The notes under the pieces were generated by a model, which was not told the DNA's origin, made no database searches, and saw nothing but the letters and a program-made list of their open reading frames with translations. A DNA stretch of 64,000 nucleotides from assembly GCA_020161615.1 (NCBI GenBank), contig JAIUPD010000004.1, forward strand, positions 310,001-374,000, written 5' to 3'. The DNA comes from Pseudomonadota bacterium (GTDB lineage: Bacteria > Pseudomonadota > Alphaproteobacteria > Rhodobacterales > Rhodobacteraceae). Positions 8,646-17,696 of the stretch are shown in pieces. The translations under genes were made by a program, and so were the position numbers. Positions within the stretch are counted from its first letter, which is position 1, and each line of letters starts with the position of its first letter.

Positions 8646-8660
8646 TTCAACATTGTTGAA
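8646..8660. promoter_or_regulatory. Perfect palindrome upstream of Rieske operon
   Basis: TTCAACA-T-TGTTGAA, 7-bp arms with a 1-nt centre, 11 bp before the Rieske start codon. A second small palindrome (CTGTC-T-GACAG) follows at 8663-8673. The half-site TGTTGAA recurs at 4730-4736 beside the dyad before the other amidohydrolase, so both may be read by the same regulator, perhaps the IclR protein between them. Confidence 0.5.
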
Positions 8661-8709
8661 TCCTGTCTGACAGTGTTACCCGCGGTGGACGGCGGGGCAA
8701 GGGCTTCTT

Positions 8710-8726
8710 TATCAACTTGCCTTATA
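8710..8726. promoter_or_regulatory. Candidate MarR operator, site 1
   Basis: TATCAACTTGCCTTATA. It matches the other four sites (13265, 26618, 27590, 31972) in the TATCA left arm and the GCCTTATA right arm, and is identical to the 31972 site over the last 9 bases. It lies midway between the divergent Rieske and thioesterase genes. Confidence 0.5.
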
Positions 8727-8769
8727 TTCGGGCGCCCCCTAGGCTGCGGCCAAAACGGAGGGGCAAAGG

Positions 8770-9690
8770 GTGGATACCGAAGTCTGGCGGGGCAGTGTCG
8801 CGGCCTGGGAATGCGACGAGATGGGGCATCTGAACACGCGGTTCTACGTGCTGCGCGCGGTCGAGGGGTTGGCCATGCTGCTGGCGCAGCTGGGCCTGCC
8901 GGGCACGACCCGCGCCGATGCCGAGACCAGTTTCGCCGTCGAGGACATGCATATCCGCTTCCACCGCGAGGCGCGGCAGGCGGCGTCGCTCAGCCTCTCG
9001 GGCGGGGTGCTGGAGGCGGGCGAGGACTGGGCCGAGGTTCTGCTGGTGATGGAGGATGTGGCCAAGGCCGAGGTCAAGGCCACTTTCCGCATCCGCCTGC
9101 GCCACATCCGCCCGGCGAGCGACGCGGCCCTGCCCTGGCCTGAGGGTTTCCCCGCTCGTGCCGAAGCCCGGCGCGTGTCGATGCCCGAGATCGCCGCCCC
9201 GCGCTCGACCCCGGTGGGGCCGGTCGTCTCGCGCGCCTCGGCCGCGGCGGCGCGGGGCATGGCGCGGCTGTCGATGGGGGTTGTCGGGCCCGACCGGGTC
9301 GACGCCTTCGGCCGGATGGGGGCCTGGAACTTCATCGGCGCGGTCTCGGACGGGATCCGCTCGCTGACCGGGCCTTTCCGCGACATCATCGCCCAGAACG
9401 CGGATCCCGTTCCCGCGCGCGTCGGCGGCGCGGTGGTCGAGTTCCGCATCCTGCATCTGGACTGGCCGCGGCTGGGGGACGCCTATGAGGTGCGTGGGGG
9501 GTTGCAGGGGATCGAGGGGCAGGTGCAGAAGCTGGTGTTCTGGATGCTGGACCCGGTTTCCGGGCGGGTCTGGGGCACGATGCAGTCGATCGCGGTGAAT
9601 TTCGACCTGGATACGCGGAAGGTGATCCGGGTATCCGACCGCGCGCGGGCGGTGCTGGCGCCGTTGAGCCTGCCGGGGTTGGAGCTGTAA
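8770..9690 (+). CDS. Double hot-dog acyl-CoA thioesterase-like protein
   Basis: A 306-aa cytoplasmic protein with two hot-dog repeats. The first (about residues 1-115) carries the 4-hydroxybenzoyl-CoA thioesterase-like segment WECDEMGHLNTRFYV, where the Asp and His-Asn positions match the catalytic region of that family; the second (about 165-300) is diverged. The start is GTG, preceded by GGAGGGG. Predicted role: hydrolysis of an acyl- or aroyl-CoA, which fits the CoA-based aromatic genes nearby. A REP-like repeat cluster follows the stop. The substrate is not determined. Confidence 0.7.
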   Translation: MDTEVWRGSVAAWECDEMGHLNTRFYVLRAVEGLAMLLAQLGLPGTTRADAETSFAVEDMHIRFHREARQAASLSLSGGVLEAGEDWAEVLLVMEDVAKAEVKATFRIRLRHIRPASDAALPWPEGFPARAEARRVSMPEIAAPRSTPVGPVVSRASAAAARGMARLSMGVVGPDRVDAFGRMGAWNFIGAVSDGIRSLTGPFRDIIAQNADPVPARVGGAVVEFRILHLDWPRLGDAYEVRGGLQGIEGQVQKLVFWMLDPVSGRVWGTMQSIAVNFDLDTRKVIRVSDRARAVLAPLSLPGLEL

Positions 9691-9697
9691 GGCGCAT

Positions 9698-10051
9698 GGT
9701 GGGATGAAATCCCACCCTACGGGGGGTGCCGGGGTGGATCGGTGCGTGCGTGAACGCACCCTACGGCACTGCCCCTGTCACGGCGATCTCGGGGTGAGAC
9801 AGGGATCGGAACATTTGTAGGGTGGGATTTCATCCCACTATCCAAGCGGGGTGCGTGCTCGCACGCACCTGTCCGCCCCGCATTGGCAAACGCCGAACGC
9901 CGCCGCGCGGGGTGGGATGAAATCCCACCCCTACAGTGCGTAAGGGACGCGGCCCTTTCCGCCGGAGTTGGATCGGTGCGTGCTCGCGCGCATCAACTCC
10001 CGCTTCGCGGAACGACGCGAACCGCCCCGTAGGGTGGATTTTCAACCCACC
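9698..10051. repeat. Cluster of REP-like GTAG-footed palindromes
   Basis: The 370-bp gap holds no gene but has seven palindromic units of two kinds. Type A, GTAG + GGTGGGATttcATCCCACC (either strand): 9698-9720, 9817-9838, 9912-9935, and a variant at 10029-10051. Type B, GGTGCGTGC...GCACGCACC: 9741-9764, 9850-9869, degenerate at 9975-9991. Most copies carry the tetranucleotide GTAG (or CTAC on the other strand) at one foot, the hallmark of REPs mobilised by RAYT transposases. The same two types recur at 19069-19385. No RAYT gene is in the window. Confidence 0.8.
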
Positions 10052-10060
10052 CCGCGCCCC

Positions 10061-10774
10061 CTACCGGAACCGCTCGGCCGTCGCCGCCGCGTTCAGCAAC
10101 GCCGCCAGCTCCTGCCGCGTCGCGCCCGAGGCCTCGGGCGCGCGCTTGAGGAAGGCCTTGACCGCCCGCACCACGGCCGGGGAATTGGCCGTGAGCGCCT
10201 CGACCACGCCCGCCACCGCCGTGTCCAGATCCTCGGCCACCACGCCGATCAGACCCATCGCCTGCGCCTCCGCCGCGCTGACCGGCTGGCGGGTCAGCAC
10301 CAGCCGGGCCAGCACCGCCCTTGGCACGCGGTCGACCAGCGCGTCCATGACCAGCGTCGGGGCGATGTCGTGACCCATCTCGGGCACGGAGAAGTCCGCA
10401 CCCCGATCCGCGACCGCCACATCCGCCAGCGCCGCCAGCGCGCAGCCGACCCCTGCGGCGCGGCCCTGTACGCGCGCCACCACCGGCACCGGGGCCGAGC
10501 GCAGCGCCTCGTAGAAACCCAGCACCGGGTCCGAGATCTTCGCCCTGAGGTCATTGGCCGTCAGCCGCGCGTCCTTCGGCGGCATGACCGGGGCGCGGCC
10601 GGTGCAGAAATCCGCCCCCTCGGCTTTCAGCAGGATCACCGTGACCTCCGGCGCCGGGGCCGAGACCGCCGCTGCGATCCCTTCCGTCATGCCCGCGGTC
10701 AGCGCGTTCCCCGCCTCGCCCCGGCAGAGCGTGATCTCCAGCACCTTGCCCTTCGTCTCGACCCTAAGCTCCAT
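10061..10774 (-). CDS. Enoyl-CoA hydratase/isomerase family protein
   Basis: A 237-aa crotonase-fold protein. The oxyanion-hole segment reads VARVQGRAAGVGCALAALAD, and the second catalytic region FSVPEMGHDIAPT has a Glu where hydratases carry one. The chain is shorter and more diverged than the two hydratase/lyase proteins at 22152 and 31082. Its start overlaps the end of the molybdenum hydroxylase gene by 11 bp, so it is the second gene of a leftward pair. A REP-like cluster lies directly downstream. Substrate unknown; a CoA thioester from an aromatic or branched acid is plausible. Confidence 0.75.
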   Translation of the reverse strand: MELRVETKGKVLEITLCRGEAGNALTAGMTEGIAAAVSAPAPEVTVILLKAEGADFCTGRAPVMPPKDARLTANDLRAKISDPVLGFYEALRSAPVPVVARVQGRAAGVGCALAALADVAVADRGADFSVPEMGHDIAPTLVMDALVDRVPRAVLARLVLTRQPVSAAEAQAMGLIGVVAEDLDTAVAGVVEALTANSPAVVRAVKAFLKRAPEASGATRQELAALLNAAATAERFR

Positions 10775-13127
10775 CGCGCGCCCTCCCGATCGCTTCCCAG
10801 ATGGCCAGCGGTGTTGCCGGCATTTCCACATGATGCACGCCCAGATCCCCCAGGGCATCGGCAATCGCGCTGACGAAAACGCCGAGCGCCGGGGTCGTGC
10901 CCCCCTCGCCCCCGGGGCGGAAGCCCATCGGGTGGCTGGTCGCGGGAACCTCGCTGAGCGCCGTGGCGAAGGAGGGGTAATCCGTCGCGCGCGGCATGGC
11001 ATAGTCCATGAAACTCGCGCTGACCTGCTGGCCGTCCTCGTCGAAACGGATCGCTTCCTGCCAGGCCTGACCCACGCCCTGCACGATCCCGCCATGGGTC
11101 TGCCCGTGCAGGATCAAGGGGTTCAGCGCCCGGCCGACATCATCGACCGAGGTATAGCGCGGGATGGTCAGGGCGCCCGTCTCGGGGTCGATCTCGACCT
11201 CGCAGACAGCGGCGCCATAGGGGAAGCTCAGCCCCGCCGTCACCGCATCGCCGACCGCCGTCAGCGGGCCTTGCAGGTTCTCGGGCAGGGCGGGGTCGGC
11301 GGTGCGGGCCGCGATCTCGAAGAGACTCATGGCGAGGTTGGTGCCCGGCGCGCGGAACACGCCGTCCTCGAACGCGGCCTCGGCCCCGGTCAGCGCGCCG
11401 AACACGGCCTTGGCGCGGGCCAGCACGCCCTTGACCGCCTGATCCATGACGATGCTGCCGAACCGCAGCGAGCGCCCGGAATGCGAACCGCCCCCGGCGA
11501 TCACGTCGTCCGTATCGCCGGTCTTCAGCACCACCTGTTCGGGCTCCAGCCCCAGCCAGCCCGCCACCAGTTGCGCGAAGGCCGTGCGGTGGCCCTGGCC
11601 GGTGTCCTGGGTGCCCAGCACCACCTCCACCCGGTCCTCCTGCACTGTCACCACGGCGCGTTCGCGGGGGAAACCGCCCGCGCCCTCGATGTAATTGCCG
11701 ATGCCGAGGCCCCGGTACATCCCGCGCGTCCGCGCCTCGGCCCGCCGCGCCTCGAACCCCGCCGCATCGGCCATCTCCAGCGCGGTCGCCAGCGTCGCCA
11801 GATGGTCGCCGCTGTCATAGGTGACGCCGAAGGGGTTGCGATAGGGGAAGGCCTCGCGCGGGATCATGTTGCGGCGGCGCAGTTCCACCCGGTCGATGCC
11901 GGTCTGCAAGGCCGCCAGATCCACCAGCCGCTCGATGGCATAGATCGCCTCGGGCCGTCCGGCGCTGCGGTAGGGAATGGTCGAGGGCGTGTTGGTCAGG
12001 ACCGCCCGCCCGACCGCATGGGCGACCGGCACGCGGTAGACGCCGGTCATCAGCTGCAGACCCTTGTTCAGGGGGGTGTAGCTGACGGTATGGGCGCCGA
12101 GGTTCGAGGTGTTGACGCAGCGCAAGGCGAGGAAATTGCCTTCGGCATCCAGCGCCAGCTCCGCCTCGATATGCAGGTCGCGGGCCTGAAAGTCGCTGAC
12201 GAAGGCCTCCAGCCGTTCGACCCGATGCTTCACCGGGCGGCCGATCAGCCGGGCGGCATGGGCGATGACCACCCATTCGGGATAGGTCGCGTTGCGGCTG
12301 CCGAAATTGCCGCCCACATCCGGCGGGGCGAGAATGCGCACCGCCTCCATCCCTACGCCCAGCGAGGCGGCGATATGCTCGCGGATCTGCACCACGCCGC
12401 CACCGCCCGAGCAATGCACGGTATAGCGGCCGTCCCGGTACTCGGCGGCGGCGGTGCGGGGCTCCATGTGCACGCCGGTCACGCGATTGACGTGGCTCTC
12501 GAAGCGGACGACATGCGCGGCGCGGGCGAAGGCGGCCTCGGTCGCGGCGGCGTCGCCAAGCTCCGCCTCAAGGGCCAGATTGCCGGGGACATTGTGCCAG
12601 ATCTCGGGCGCCGCGGGGTCCAGCGCCTTGATCGCGTTCGTGACGGCGGGCAGGTCGTCGAACTCGGCCTCGATCAGCTCGGCCGCGTCCTTGGCGATGT
12701 CGGGCGTTTCGGCCACGACGCAGGCATAGGCCTCACCCGCGAAGCGCACGGCATCCAGCGGCAGCGGATGGTGCAGCGTCCTGAGCCGCGCCGAGCCGTC
12801 GCGCTGGCGCAGCGGCATGTCCGAGCCCCGGTCGGCACTGCCGATCTGATGCGGGATCGGGCCGATCCCCGCCGCCGCCAGATCGGCGCCCGTCAGCACG
12901 GCCAGCACGCCGGGCACCGCGCGCGCGGCCTCCACATCGAGGCTGAGGATCCGCGCATGGGCCACCGGCGCCCGGGCGAAGACGGCAAAGGCGGCGCCGG
13001 GCAGGGACAGGTCGTCGGCATAGCGCCCCCCGCCCTGCAACAGCGGCACATCCTCGCGCCGGGGCAGGGCGGCGCCGATCCAGCGGTTGCCGGCGCCGCG
13101 AGTCGGGGGGGCTTCCGGGTCGCTCAT
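10764..13127 (-). CDS. Molybdenum hydroxylase large subunit (xanthine dehydrogenase/CoxL family)
   Basis: A 787-aa molybdopterin-binding subunit. The N-terminal hammerhead domain begins RREDVPLLQGGGRYADDL; the MoCo region has PPDVGGNFGSRNATYPEW and YRSAGRPEAIYAIERL; near residue 738 GEGGTTPALG carries the family's catalytic Glu. AGAAGGAC precedes the ATG. Members hydroxylate aldehydes, purines or N-heterocycles using water. The usual FAD (CoxM) and 2Fe-2S (CoxS) subunits are not adjacent or elsewhere in the window, which is unusual: the partners must be encoded elsewhere or replaced. It is cotranscribed with an enoyl-CoA hydratase. Confidence 0.85.
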   Translation of the reverse strand: MSDPEAPPTRGAGNRWIGAALPRREDVPLLQGGGRYADDLSLPGAAFAVFARAPVAHARILSLDVEAARAVPGVLAVLTGADLAAAGIGPIPHQIGSADRGSDMPLRQRDGSARLRTLHHPLPLDAVRFAGEAYACVVAETPDIAKDAAELIEAEFDDLPAVTNAIKALDPAAPEIWHNVPGNLALEAELGDAAATEAAFARAAHVVRFESHVNRVTGVHMEPRTAAAEYRDGRYTVHCSGGGGVVQIREHIAASLGVGMEAVRILAPPDVGGNFGSRNATYPEWVVIAHAARLIGRPVKHRVERLEAFVSDFQARDLHIEAELALDAEGNFLALRCVNTSNLGAHTVSYTPLNKGLQLMTGVYRVPVAHAVGRAVLTNTPSTIPYRSAGRPEAIYAIERLVDLAALQTGIDRVELRRRNMIPREAFPYRNPFGVTYDSGDHLATLATALEMADAAGFEARRAEARTRGMYRGLGIGNYIEGAGGFPRERAVVTVQEDRVEVVLGTQDTGQGHRTAFAQLVAGWLGLEPEQVVLKTGDTDDVIAGGGSHSGRSLRFGSIVMDQAVKGVLARAKAVFGALTGAEAAFEDGVFRAPGTNLAMSLFEIAARTADPALPENLQGPLTAVGDAVTAGLSFPYGAAVCEVEIDPETGALTIPRYTSVDDVGRALNPLILHGQTHGGIVQGVGQAWQEAIRFDEDGQQVSASFMDYAMPRATDYPSFATALSEVPATSHPMGFRPGGEGGTTPALGVFVSAIADALGDLGVHHVEMPATPLAIWEAIGRARDGA

Positions 13128-13257
13128 CGGGCCAGTCCTTCTTGCGTGACTATCATGAACCAGTTTAGACAATGACAAACAAGGCGCGGGTGCGCCGGGT
13201 TGCGGGGGACGCCCGTTTCGGAGGGCTGGCAGGCGGGCACGGGACGGTCCTCGAATG

Positions 13258-13285
13258 TTGACAATATCAGGCTTTCTTATATCAA
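13258..13285 (+). promoter_or_regulatory. Promoter with candidate MarR operator, site 2
   Basis: A TTGACA -35 at 13258-13263 and a TATCAA -10 at 13280-13285 (16-bp spacer) point toward the aldehyde dehydrogenase. The 17-mer TATCAGGCTTTCTTATA (13265-13281) fills the spacer, the position expected for a repressor. It shares TATCAGG and CTTATA with the site before marR. Confidence 0.6.
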
Positions 13286-13345
13286 AGCGGAACCGGCGGG
13301 CGAGGGCAAGGCCCGATTGCGCGGCCGGATCAGGGGGAGGATCGC

Positions 13346-14806
13346 ATGACCGACAGCGCGGAAGTGCTTGTGCCGCAAGGCTATACCGAGGCGGAACTCT
13401 TGATCGACGGCGAGTGGATCGGCGCCGATGCCCGTCATTCCACGCCCGTCGTGAACCCCGCGACCGGCCGCGCCATCGGCCGCGTGCCCCATGCCACGGC
13501 CGAGGATCTGGACCGGGCGCTGGCCGCGGCCGAGCGGGAGTTTCCCAAATGGCGGAAGCTCTCGCCACGCGAACGGGGGCGTATCCTGAAACGCGCCGCC
13601 GACCTGCTGCACGACCGGGGCGATGCCATCGCCCGGCTGGCGACGCTGGAAATGGGCAAGCCTCTGGGCGAGGCCAAAATCGAGCTGCATGTCGCCTGCG
13701 AAGAGCTGGAATGGTTCGCCGAGGAAGCGCGCCGCACCTGGGGTCGCATCCCGCCGGGTCGCTTCGGCGATACCCGCTTCAGCGTGATCCGCCAGCCGGT
13801 CGGCCCTGCCGCCGGCTTCTCGGCCTGGAATTTCCCGATCGGCAACGCCTGCCGCAAGATGGGCTCGGCGCTCGCCGCCGGCTGCCCCATGATCTACAAG
13901 CCGGGCGAAGAGGCCCCGGCCTCGGCCCTTGCCGTCGCGCGTTGTCTGGTCGATGCCGGGGTTCCCGCGGGCGTCATCGCCGTGGTCTTCGGCGTGCCGG
14001 ACACGATCTCGCGCCACCTCATCGCCTCGCCGGTCATCCGCAAGATTTCGTTCACCGGCTCGGTCCCGGTCGGCAAACACCTGATCAAGCTGGCCGCCGA
14101 AGGCGTGAAACGCACGACGATGGAACTGGGCGGCCATGCGCCGGTGCTGGTCTTCGACGACGCGCCTTTTGACGCCACGCTGGAACAATCCGTGTTCCGC
14201 AAATACCGCAACGCGGGGCAGGTCTGCGTCTCGCCCACGCGCTTCTATGTGCAGGACGCCACCTATGACGCTTTCTGCGCGGGCTTCGCCGAACGGGCGA
14301 AGAAGATCCGCGTCGGCGACGGGCTGGCAGCGGATACGCAGATGGGCCCCCTGGTCCATGCGCGGCGCCGCGACGGGATCGAGGCGCTGGTGCAGGACGC
14401 CGTGTCCAAGGGCGCCAAGCTGCTGGCGGGGGGCGAGCGGCTGGGCAACGACGGCTTCTATTACGCGCCGACCGTGCTGGCCGATGTCCCGGACGAGGCA
14501 CGGATCATGTCCGAGGAACCCTTCGGCCCGGTCGCCGTGCTGAACCGCTTCACCGGCATCGACGATGCGATCCAAAAGGCGAATGCGCTGCCCTATGGCC
14601 TCGCCGCCTATGCCTTCACCCAGTCGGTCGCCAACATCCACCGGCTTTCGGACGAGATCGAGGCCGGGATGTTTGGCATCAATTCCTTCAACATCTCGAT
14701 GCCCGAGACCCCTTTCGGCGGGGTCAAGGAAAGCGGGCTGGGCTCCGAGGTCGGGACCGAGGGTCTGGACGCCTATCTCGTCACCCGCACCATCTCTGTC
14801 ACCTGA
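13346..14806 (+). CDS. NAD(P)-dependent aldehyde dehydrogenase
   Basis: A 486-aa ALDH-superfamily enzyme close in layout to succinate-semialdehyde and aromatic aldehyde dehydrogenases. The catalytic Cys is residue 294 (GQVCVSP) and the general-base Glu is residue 260 (MELGGHAP); the N-terminal nucleotide region has FSAWNFPIGN and KPGEEAPAS. GGGGGAGG precedes the ATG. It heads a rightward four-gene unit with a ThDP decarboxylase and two 2-hydroxyacid dehydrogenases, so its likely substrate is the aldehyde released by the decarboxylase. About 40% identical by eye to the enzyme at 22996, so the two may serve different aldehydes. Confidence 0.85.
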   Translation: MTDSAEVLVPQGYTEAELLIDGEWIGADARHSTPVVNPATGRAIGRVPHATAEDLDRALAAAEREFPKWRKLSPRERGRILKRAADLLHDRGDAIARLATLEMGKPLGEAKIELHVACEELEWFAEEARRTWGRIPPGRFGDTRFSVIRQPVGPAAGFSAWNFPIGNACRKMGSALAAGCPMIYKPGEEAPASALAVARCLVDAGVPAGVIAVVFGVPDTISRHLIASPVIRKISFTGSVPVGKHLIKLAAEGVKRTTMELGGHAPVLVFDDAPFDATLEQSVFRKYRNAGQVCVSPTRFYVQDATYDAFCAGFAERAKKIRVGDGLAADTQMGPLVHARRRDGIEALVQDAVSKGAKLLAGGERLGNDGFYYAPTVLADVPDEARIMSEEPFGPVAVLNRFTGIDDAIQKANALPYGLAAYAFTQSVANIHRLSDEIEAGMFGINSFNISMPETPFGGVKESGLGSEVGTEGLDAYLVTRTISVT

Positions 14807-14814
14807 GGCCGTCC

Positions 14815-16515
14815 ATGAAATACCAGATCCCGACCGGCACCACCGCGGCCGAAGACGTCCTGAGCCGCCTGAAAGCTGCGGGGGTCGAGGTGCTGTTCGC
14901 CAATGGCGGCACCGATTTCCCCTCGATCATCGAGGCGTATGCGAATGCGGGCGAAAGCGGGCTGGACCTGCCGACGGTGCACACGATCACCCATGAGGGC
15001 GTGGCGCTGGGCATGGCGCATGGCTGGTATCTGATGAAGGGCACGCCCGCCGGGGTCATGGTGCATGTGAACGTCGGGCTGGCCAACGCGGTGATGGGCC
15101 TGATCAACGCCCGCTCGGAAAGCGTGCCGGTGGTGATGTGTTCCGGCCGGACGCCCCTGACCGAGGGCAACAGGTTCGGCTCGCGCTCCTCGCCGATCCA
15201 CTGGGGGCAGGAGATGCGCGATCAGGCGGCGATGATCCGCGAGGTGGTGAAATGGGATTACGAGCTGCGCTATCCCGAGCAGGGCGGCGCGGTCGTGGAC
15301 CGGGCCGTCAGCATCGCCATGAGCGAGCCGCGCGGGCCGGTCTACCTGTCCCTGCCGCGCGAGGTTCTGGCCGAGGAAAAGCCGATCCCGCCGCATCGCC
15401 CGGGCACCAATGTCGCGCCCACCAGCTACGCCGCCGCCGATCCCGCCGCGATCCGTCGGGCGGCCGAGGCGCTGGCCAGGGCCAAGCGCCCGGTCATCAT
15501 TTCGCAAAGCCCCGACCATTTCGCGGGCTTCGATCTGCTGGCCGCGCTGGCCGAGACCCACGCGATCCCGGTCGTCGAATACTGGTCGATCCGGCAGGCG
15601 CTGCCGACAACCCACCCGATGCATGCGGGCCGCGAGCCGACGCCCTGGGTCAAGGACGCCGACGTGATCGTGGCGTTGAACGCCATGGTCCCCTGGATCC
15701 CCGAGACGGTCGAGCCGCCGGTTGACTGCACGATCATCGCGCTGGGCCCGGATCCGCTGCACCAGACGGTGCCGAACCGGGGCTTCCCCATCGACATCTC
15801 GCTGGCGGGCGGCATCACGCCGACGCTGACCGCGCTGAAGGCGGAACTGGACGCGCTGGCCGGGGACACCGCGCATCCCGAACGCCGCGCCCAGGTGGCG
15901 GAGTTCCGCGCTCGTCAAGCCGAGGGCGTGGCGAAGCGCGTCGCCGCCGGGCAGGGGCAGCCGATGAGCCCGGCCTATGTCTCGAAATGCCTGTCCGACG
16001 CGGCCGACGACAGCTTCACCTTCGTCAACGAGCTGGGCGTCGATCCCTCGGTGATGGAATTCCGGGCGCCGAAGACACTGTTCGGCTCGCCCCTGTCCGG
16101 GGGCCTCGGCTGGGGGATGACCGCGGCCTTGGGCGCGCAGCTGGCGGCGCCGGACCGGCAGGTGGTGGCCTGTGTGGGCGACGGCTCCTATCTTTTCGCC
16201 AACCCCTCGGCCTGCCACCAGACGGCGGCCGCGCTGGGCCTGCCGCTGCTTACCGTGGTCTTCAACAACGGCATCTGGAACGCGGTCCGCCGCTCGACGC
16301 TCTATATGTACCCCGAGGGGAAAGCGGCGCAGGCCAACACCATGCCGATCACCTCGCTGGCGCCGATGCCCGACCATGCGGCGGCGGCCCGGGCCCATGG
16401 CGCCCATGCCGAGCAGGTGGTGGACGGCGCCGACCTGCCCGCCGCGATCCAGCGCGCGCTGGCCGCGACGAAGGCCGGGCAGCAGGCGCTTCTGGAAGTG
16501 GTGGTGAGCTATTGA
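14815..16515 (+). CDS. Thiamine-diphosphate-dependent decarboxylase (benzoylformate decarboxylase/ALS-like)
   Basis: A 566-aa ThDP enzyme. The N-terminal Pyr domain has THEGVALGMAHG with the cofactor-activating Glu near residue 61; the C-terminal PP domain has the metal/diphosphate motif VGDGSYLFANPSACHQT ending in VVFNNGIWN. In this superfamily acetolactate synthase, benzoylformate decarboxylase and oxalyl-CoA decarboxylase share the fold, so the name rests on context: it lies 8 bp after an aldehyde dehydrogenase and overlaps a mandelate-dehydrogenase-like gene (TGATG). Predicted role: 2-oxo acid to aldehyde plus CO2. A carboligase role is the main alternative. Confidence 0.75.
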   Translation: MKYQIPTGTTAAEDVLSRLKAAGVEVLFANGGTDFPSIIEAYANAGESGLDLPTVHTITHEGVALGMAHGWYLMKGTPAGVMVHVNVGLANAVMGLINARSESVPVVMCSGRTPLTEGNRFGSRSSPIHWGQEMRDQAAMIREVVKWDYELRYPEQGGAVVDRAVSIAMSEPRGPVYLSLPREVLAEEKPIPPHRPGTNVAPTSYAAADPAAIRRAAEALARAKRPVIISQSPDHFAGFDLLAALAETHAIPVVEYWSIRQALPTTHPMHAGREPTPWVKDADVIVALNAMVPWIPETVEPPVDCTIIALGPDPLHQTVPNRGFPIDISLAGGITPTLTALKAELDALAGDTAHPERRAQVAEFRARQAEGVAKRVAAGQGQPMSPAYVSKCLSDAADDSFTFVNELGVDPSVMEFRAPKTLFGSPLSGGLGWGMTAALGAQLAAPDRQVVACVGDGSYLFANPSACHQTAAALGLPLLTVVFNNGIWNAVRRSTLYMYPEGKAAQANTMPITSLAPMPDHAAAARAHGAHAEQVVDGADLPAAIQRALAATKAGQQALLEVVVSY

Positions 16516-17696
16516 TGGACCCGCGCCTCGTCCCGCTGCGGCGTCGTTTCCCCATGGTGGCGGATCTGGAACGCCGGGCGCGCTGGCGCATCCCGCGTTT
16601 CGCCTTCGACTTCCTGCAGGGCGGCGCGGGGGACGAGACGGGCATGCCCCGCAACCGCCGCGCGCTGCAAGCGGTCGAGGTGATGCCGCGCTATGGCGTG
16701 AAGGTCGGAAATGTGGACCCCTCTGCCGAGCTGTTCGGGCATCGCTATGCTGCCCCGGTGGGGATCGCGCCCATCGGCTTTGACGGGATCATGTGGCCCG
16801 GCGCGACCCGCGCTTTCGCCGAGGCGGCGCAGGCGCTGAACCTGCCTTATATGGTCGGCACGCTGGCGACCGAGACGATCGAGACGGTGGCGGCACTCGC
16901 GCCCGACGTGACCTGGTTCCAGCTTTATCCGCTGGCGGCCGAGGATCACCGGATAACCTTTGACCTCGCCGACCGGGCCGAGCGCGCGGGCGCCAAGGTG
17001 CTGGCCGCGACGCTCGATGTGCCGGCCCGCACCAAGCGGCCGCGCGACATGCGCAACGGCTTCGGGATGCCCTTCCGCCTGACCGCGAGCCTGTTCGCGC
17101 AGGCCGCCGTGGCCTGGCCCTGGTCACTGGCCATCGCCCGGCACGGCATCCCGACCTTCGCCAACATCGTTCCGTACTCCGGCCCCGGCCGCGACGTAAC
17201 CGCGGCTTTCGTCGGCAAGCATGTCGGCGGCGGTTTCGACTGGGACGCGCTGGCGCGGCTGCGCGACCGCTGGCCCCGGGCGATGATGGTCAAGGGCGTG
17301 ATGCATCCCGAGGATGCGGAGCGGGCGGTGGCTTTGGGTATCGACGGCGTGGTCGTCTCGAACCACGGCGGGCGGCAGTTCGACGCGGCCCCGGCCCCGG
17401 TCGACGTGTTGCCGCTGGTGGCAGGGGCGGTCGGGTCGCGGGCCACAGTGATGCTGGACAGTGGCGTCACGGCAGGCGTGGACGTGCTGCGCGCGCTGGC
17501 CCTGGGCGCCAAGGGCGTGCTGGCGGGGCGGGCCTTCATGCTGTCGCTCGCTGCGCTGGGCGATATCGGGGCGCGGCACATGGGCGGCGCGTTCATCGAG
17601 GAGTTGAGCCTCGCCATGGGTCAGACCGGCGTTACCCGTGTCGAGGACATCCAGACCCTCGCGACCCGTCACCCGGGCGCCTGGAGGCTGCCATGA
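16515..17696 (+). CDS. FMN-dependent L-2-hydroxyacid dehydrogenase (mandelate/lactate dehydrogenase-like)
   Basis: A 393-aa FMN alpha-hydroxyacid oxidoreductase. The active-site motif SNHGGRQFD is at residues 282-290, His284 being the proton acceptor, with the phosphate-binding region DSGVTAGVDVLRALALGAKGVLAGRA split across the C-terminal third and VKGVMHPEDA supplying the Lys. Start ATG overlaps the decarboxylase stop, and its stop overlaps the next start (ATGA). Expected to oxidise the L/S enantiomer of a 2-hydroxy acid to the 2-oxo acid used by the upstream decarboxylase. Substrate not proven; mandelate, 4-hydroxymandelate and lactate-type acids are candidates. Confidence 0.85.
   Translation: MDPRLVPLRRRFPMVADLERRARWRIPRFAFDFLQGGAGDETGMPRNRRALQAVEVMPRYGVKVGNVDPSAELFGHRYAAPVGIAPIGFDGIMWPGATRAFAEAAQALNLPYMVGTLATETIETVAALAPDVTWFQLYPLAAEDHRITFDLADRAERAGAKVLAATLDVPARTKRPRDMRNGFGMPFRLTASLFAQAAVAWPWSLAIARHGIPTFANIVPYSGPGRDVTAAFVGKHVGGGFDWDALARLRDRWPRAMMVKGVMHPEDAERAVALGIDGVVVSNHGGRQFDAAPAPVDVLPLVAGAVGSRATVMLDSGVTAGVDVLRALALGAKGVLAGRAFMLSLAALGDIGARHMGGAFIEELSLAMGQTGVTRVEDIQTLATRHPGAWRLP

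Noticed and set aside
9698-10051. CRISPR-like array
   Set aside because: Units are palindromic, of two types, in both orientations and irregularly spaced, with no conserved repeat-spacer period or cas genes.
10554-13175. 873-codon rightward frame opposite the molybdenum hydroxylase
   Set aside because: Shadow of the real leftward gene; no family motifs in its translation.
16515-17696. Isopentenyl-diphosphate isomerase type 2 or glutamate synthase-like assignment
   Set aside because: The SNHGGRQ active-site motif and gene context identify the alpha-hydroxyacid dehydrogenase family.
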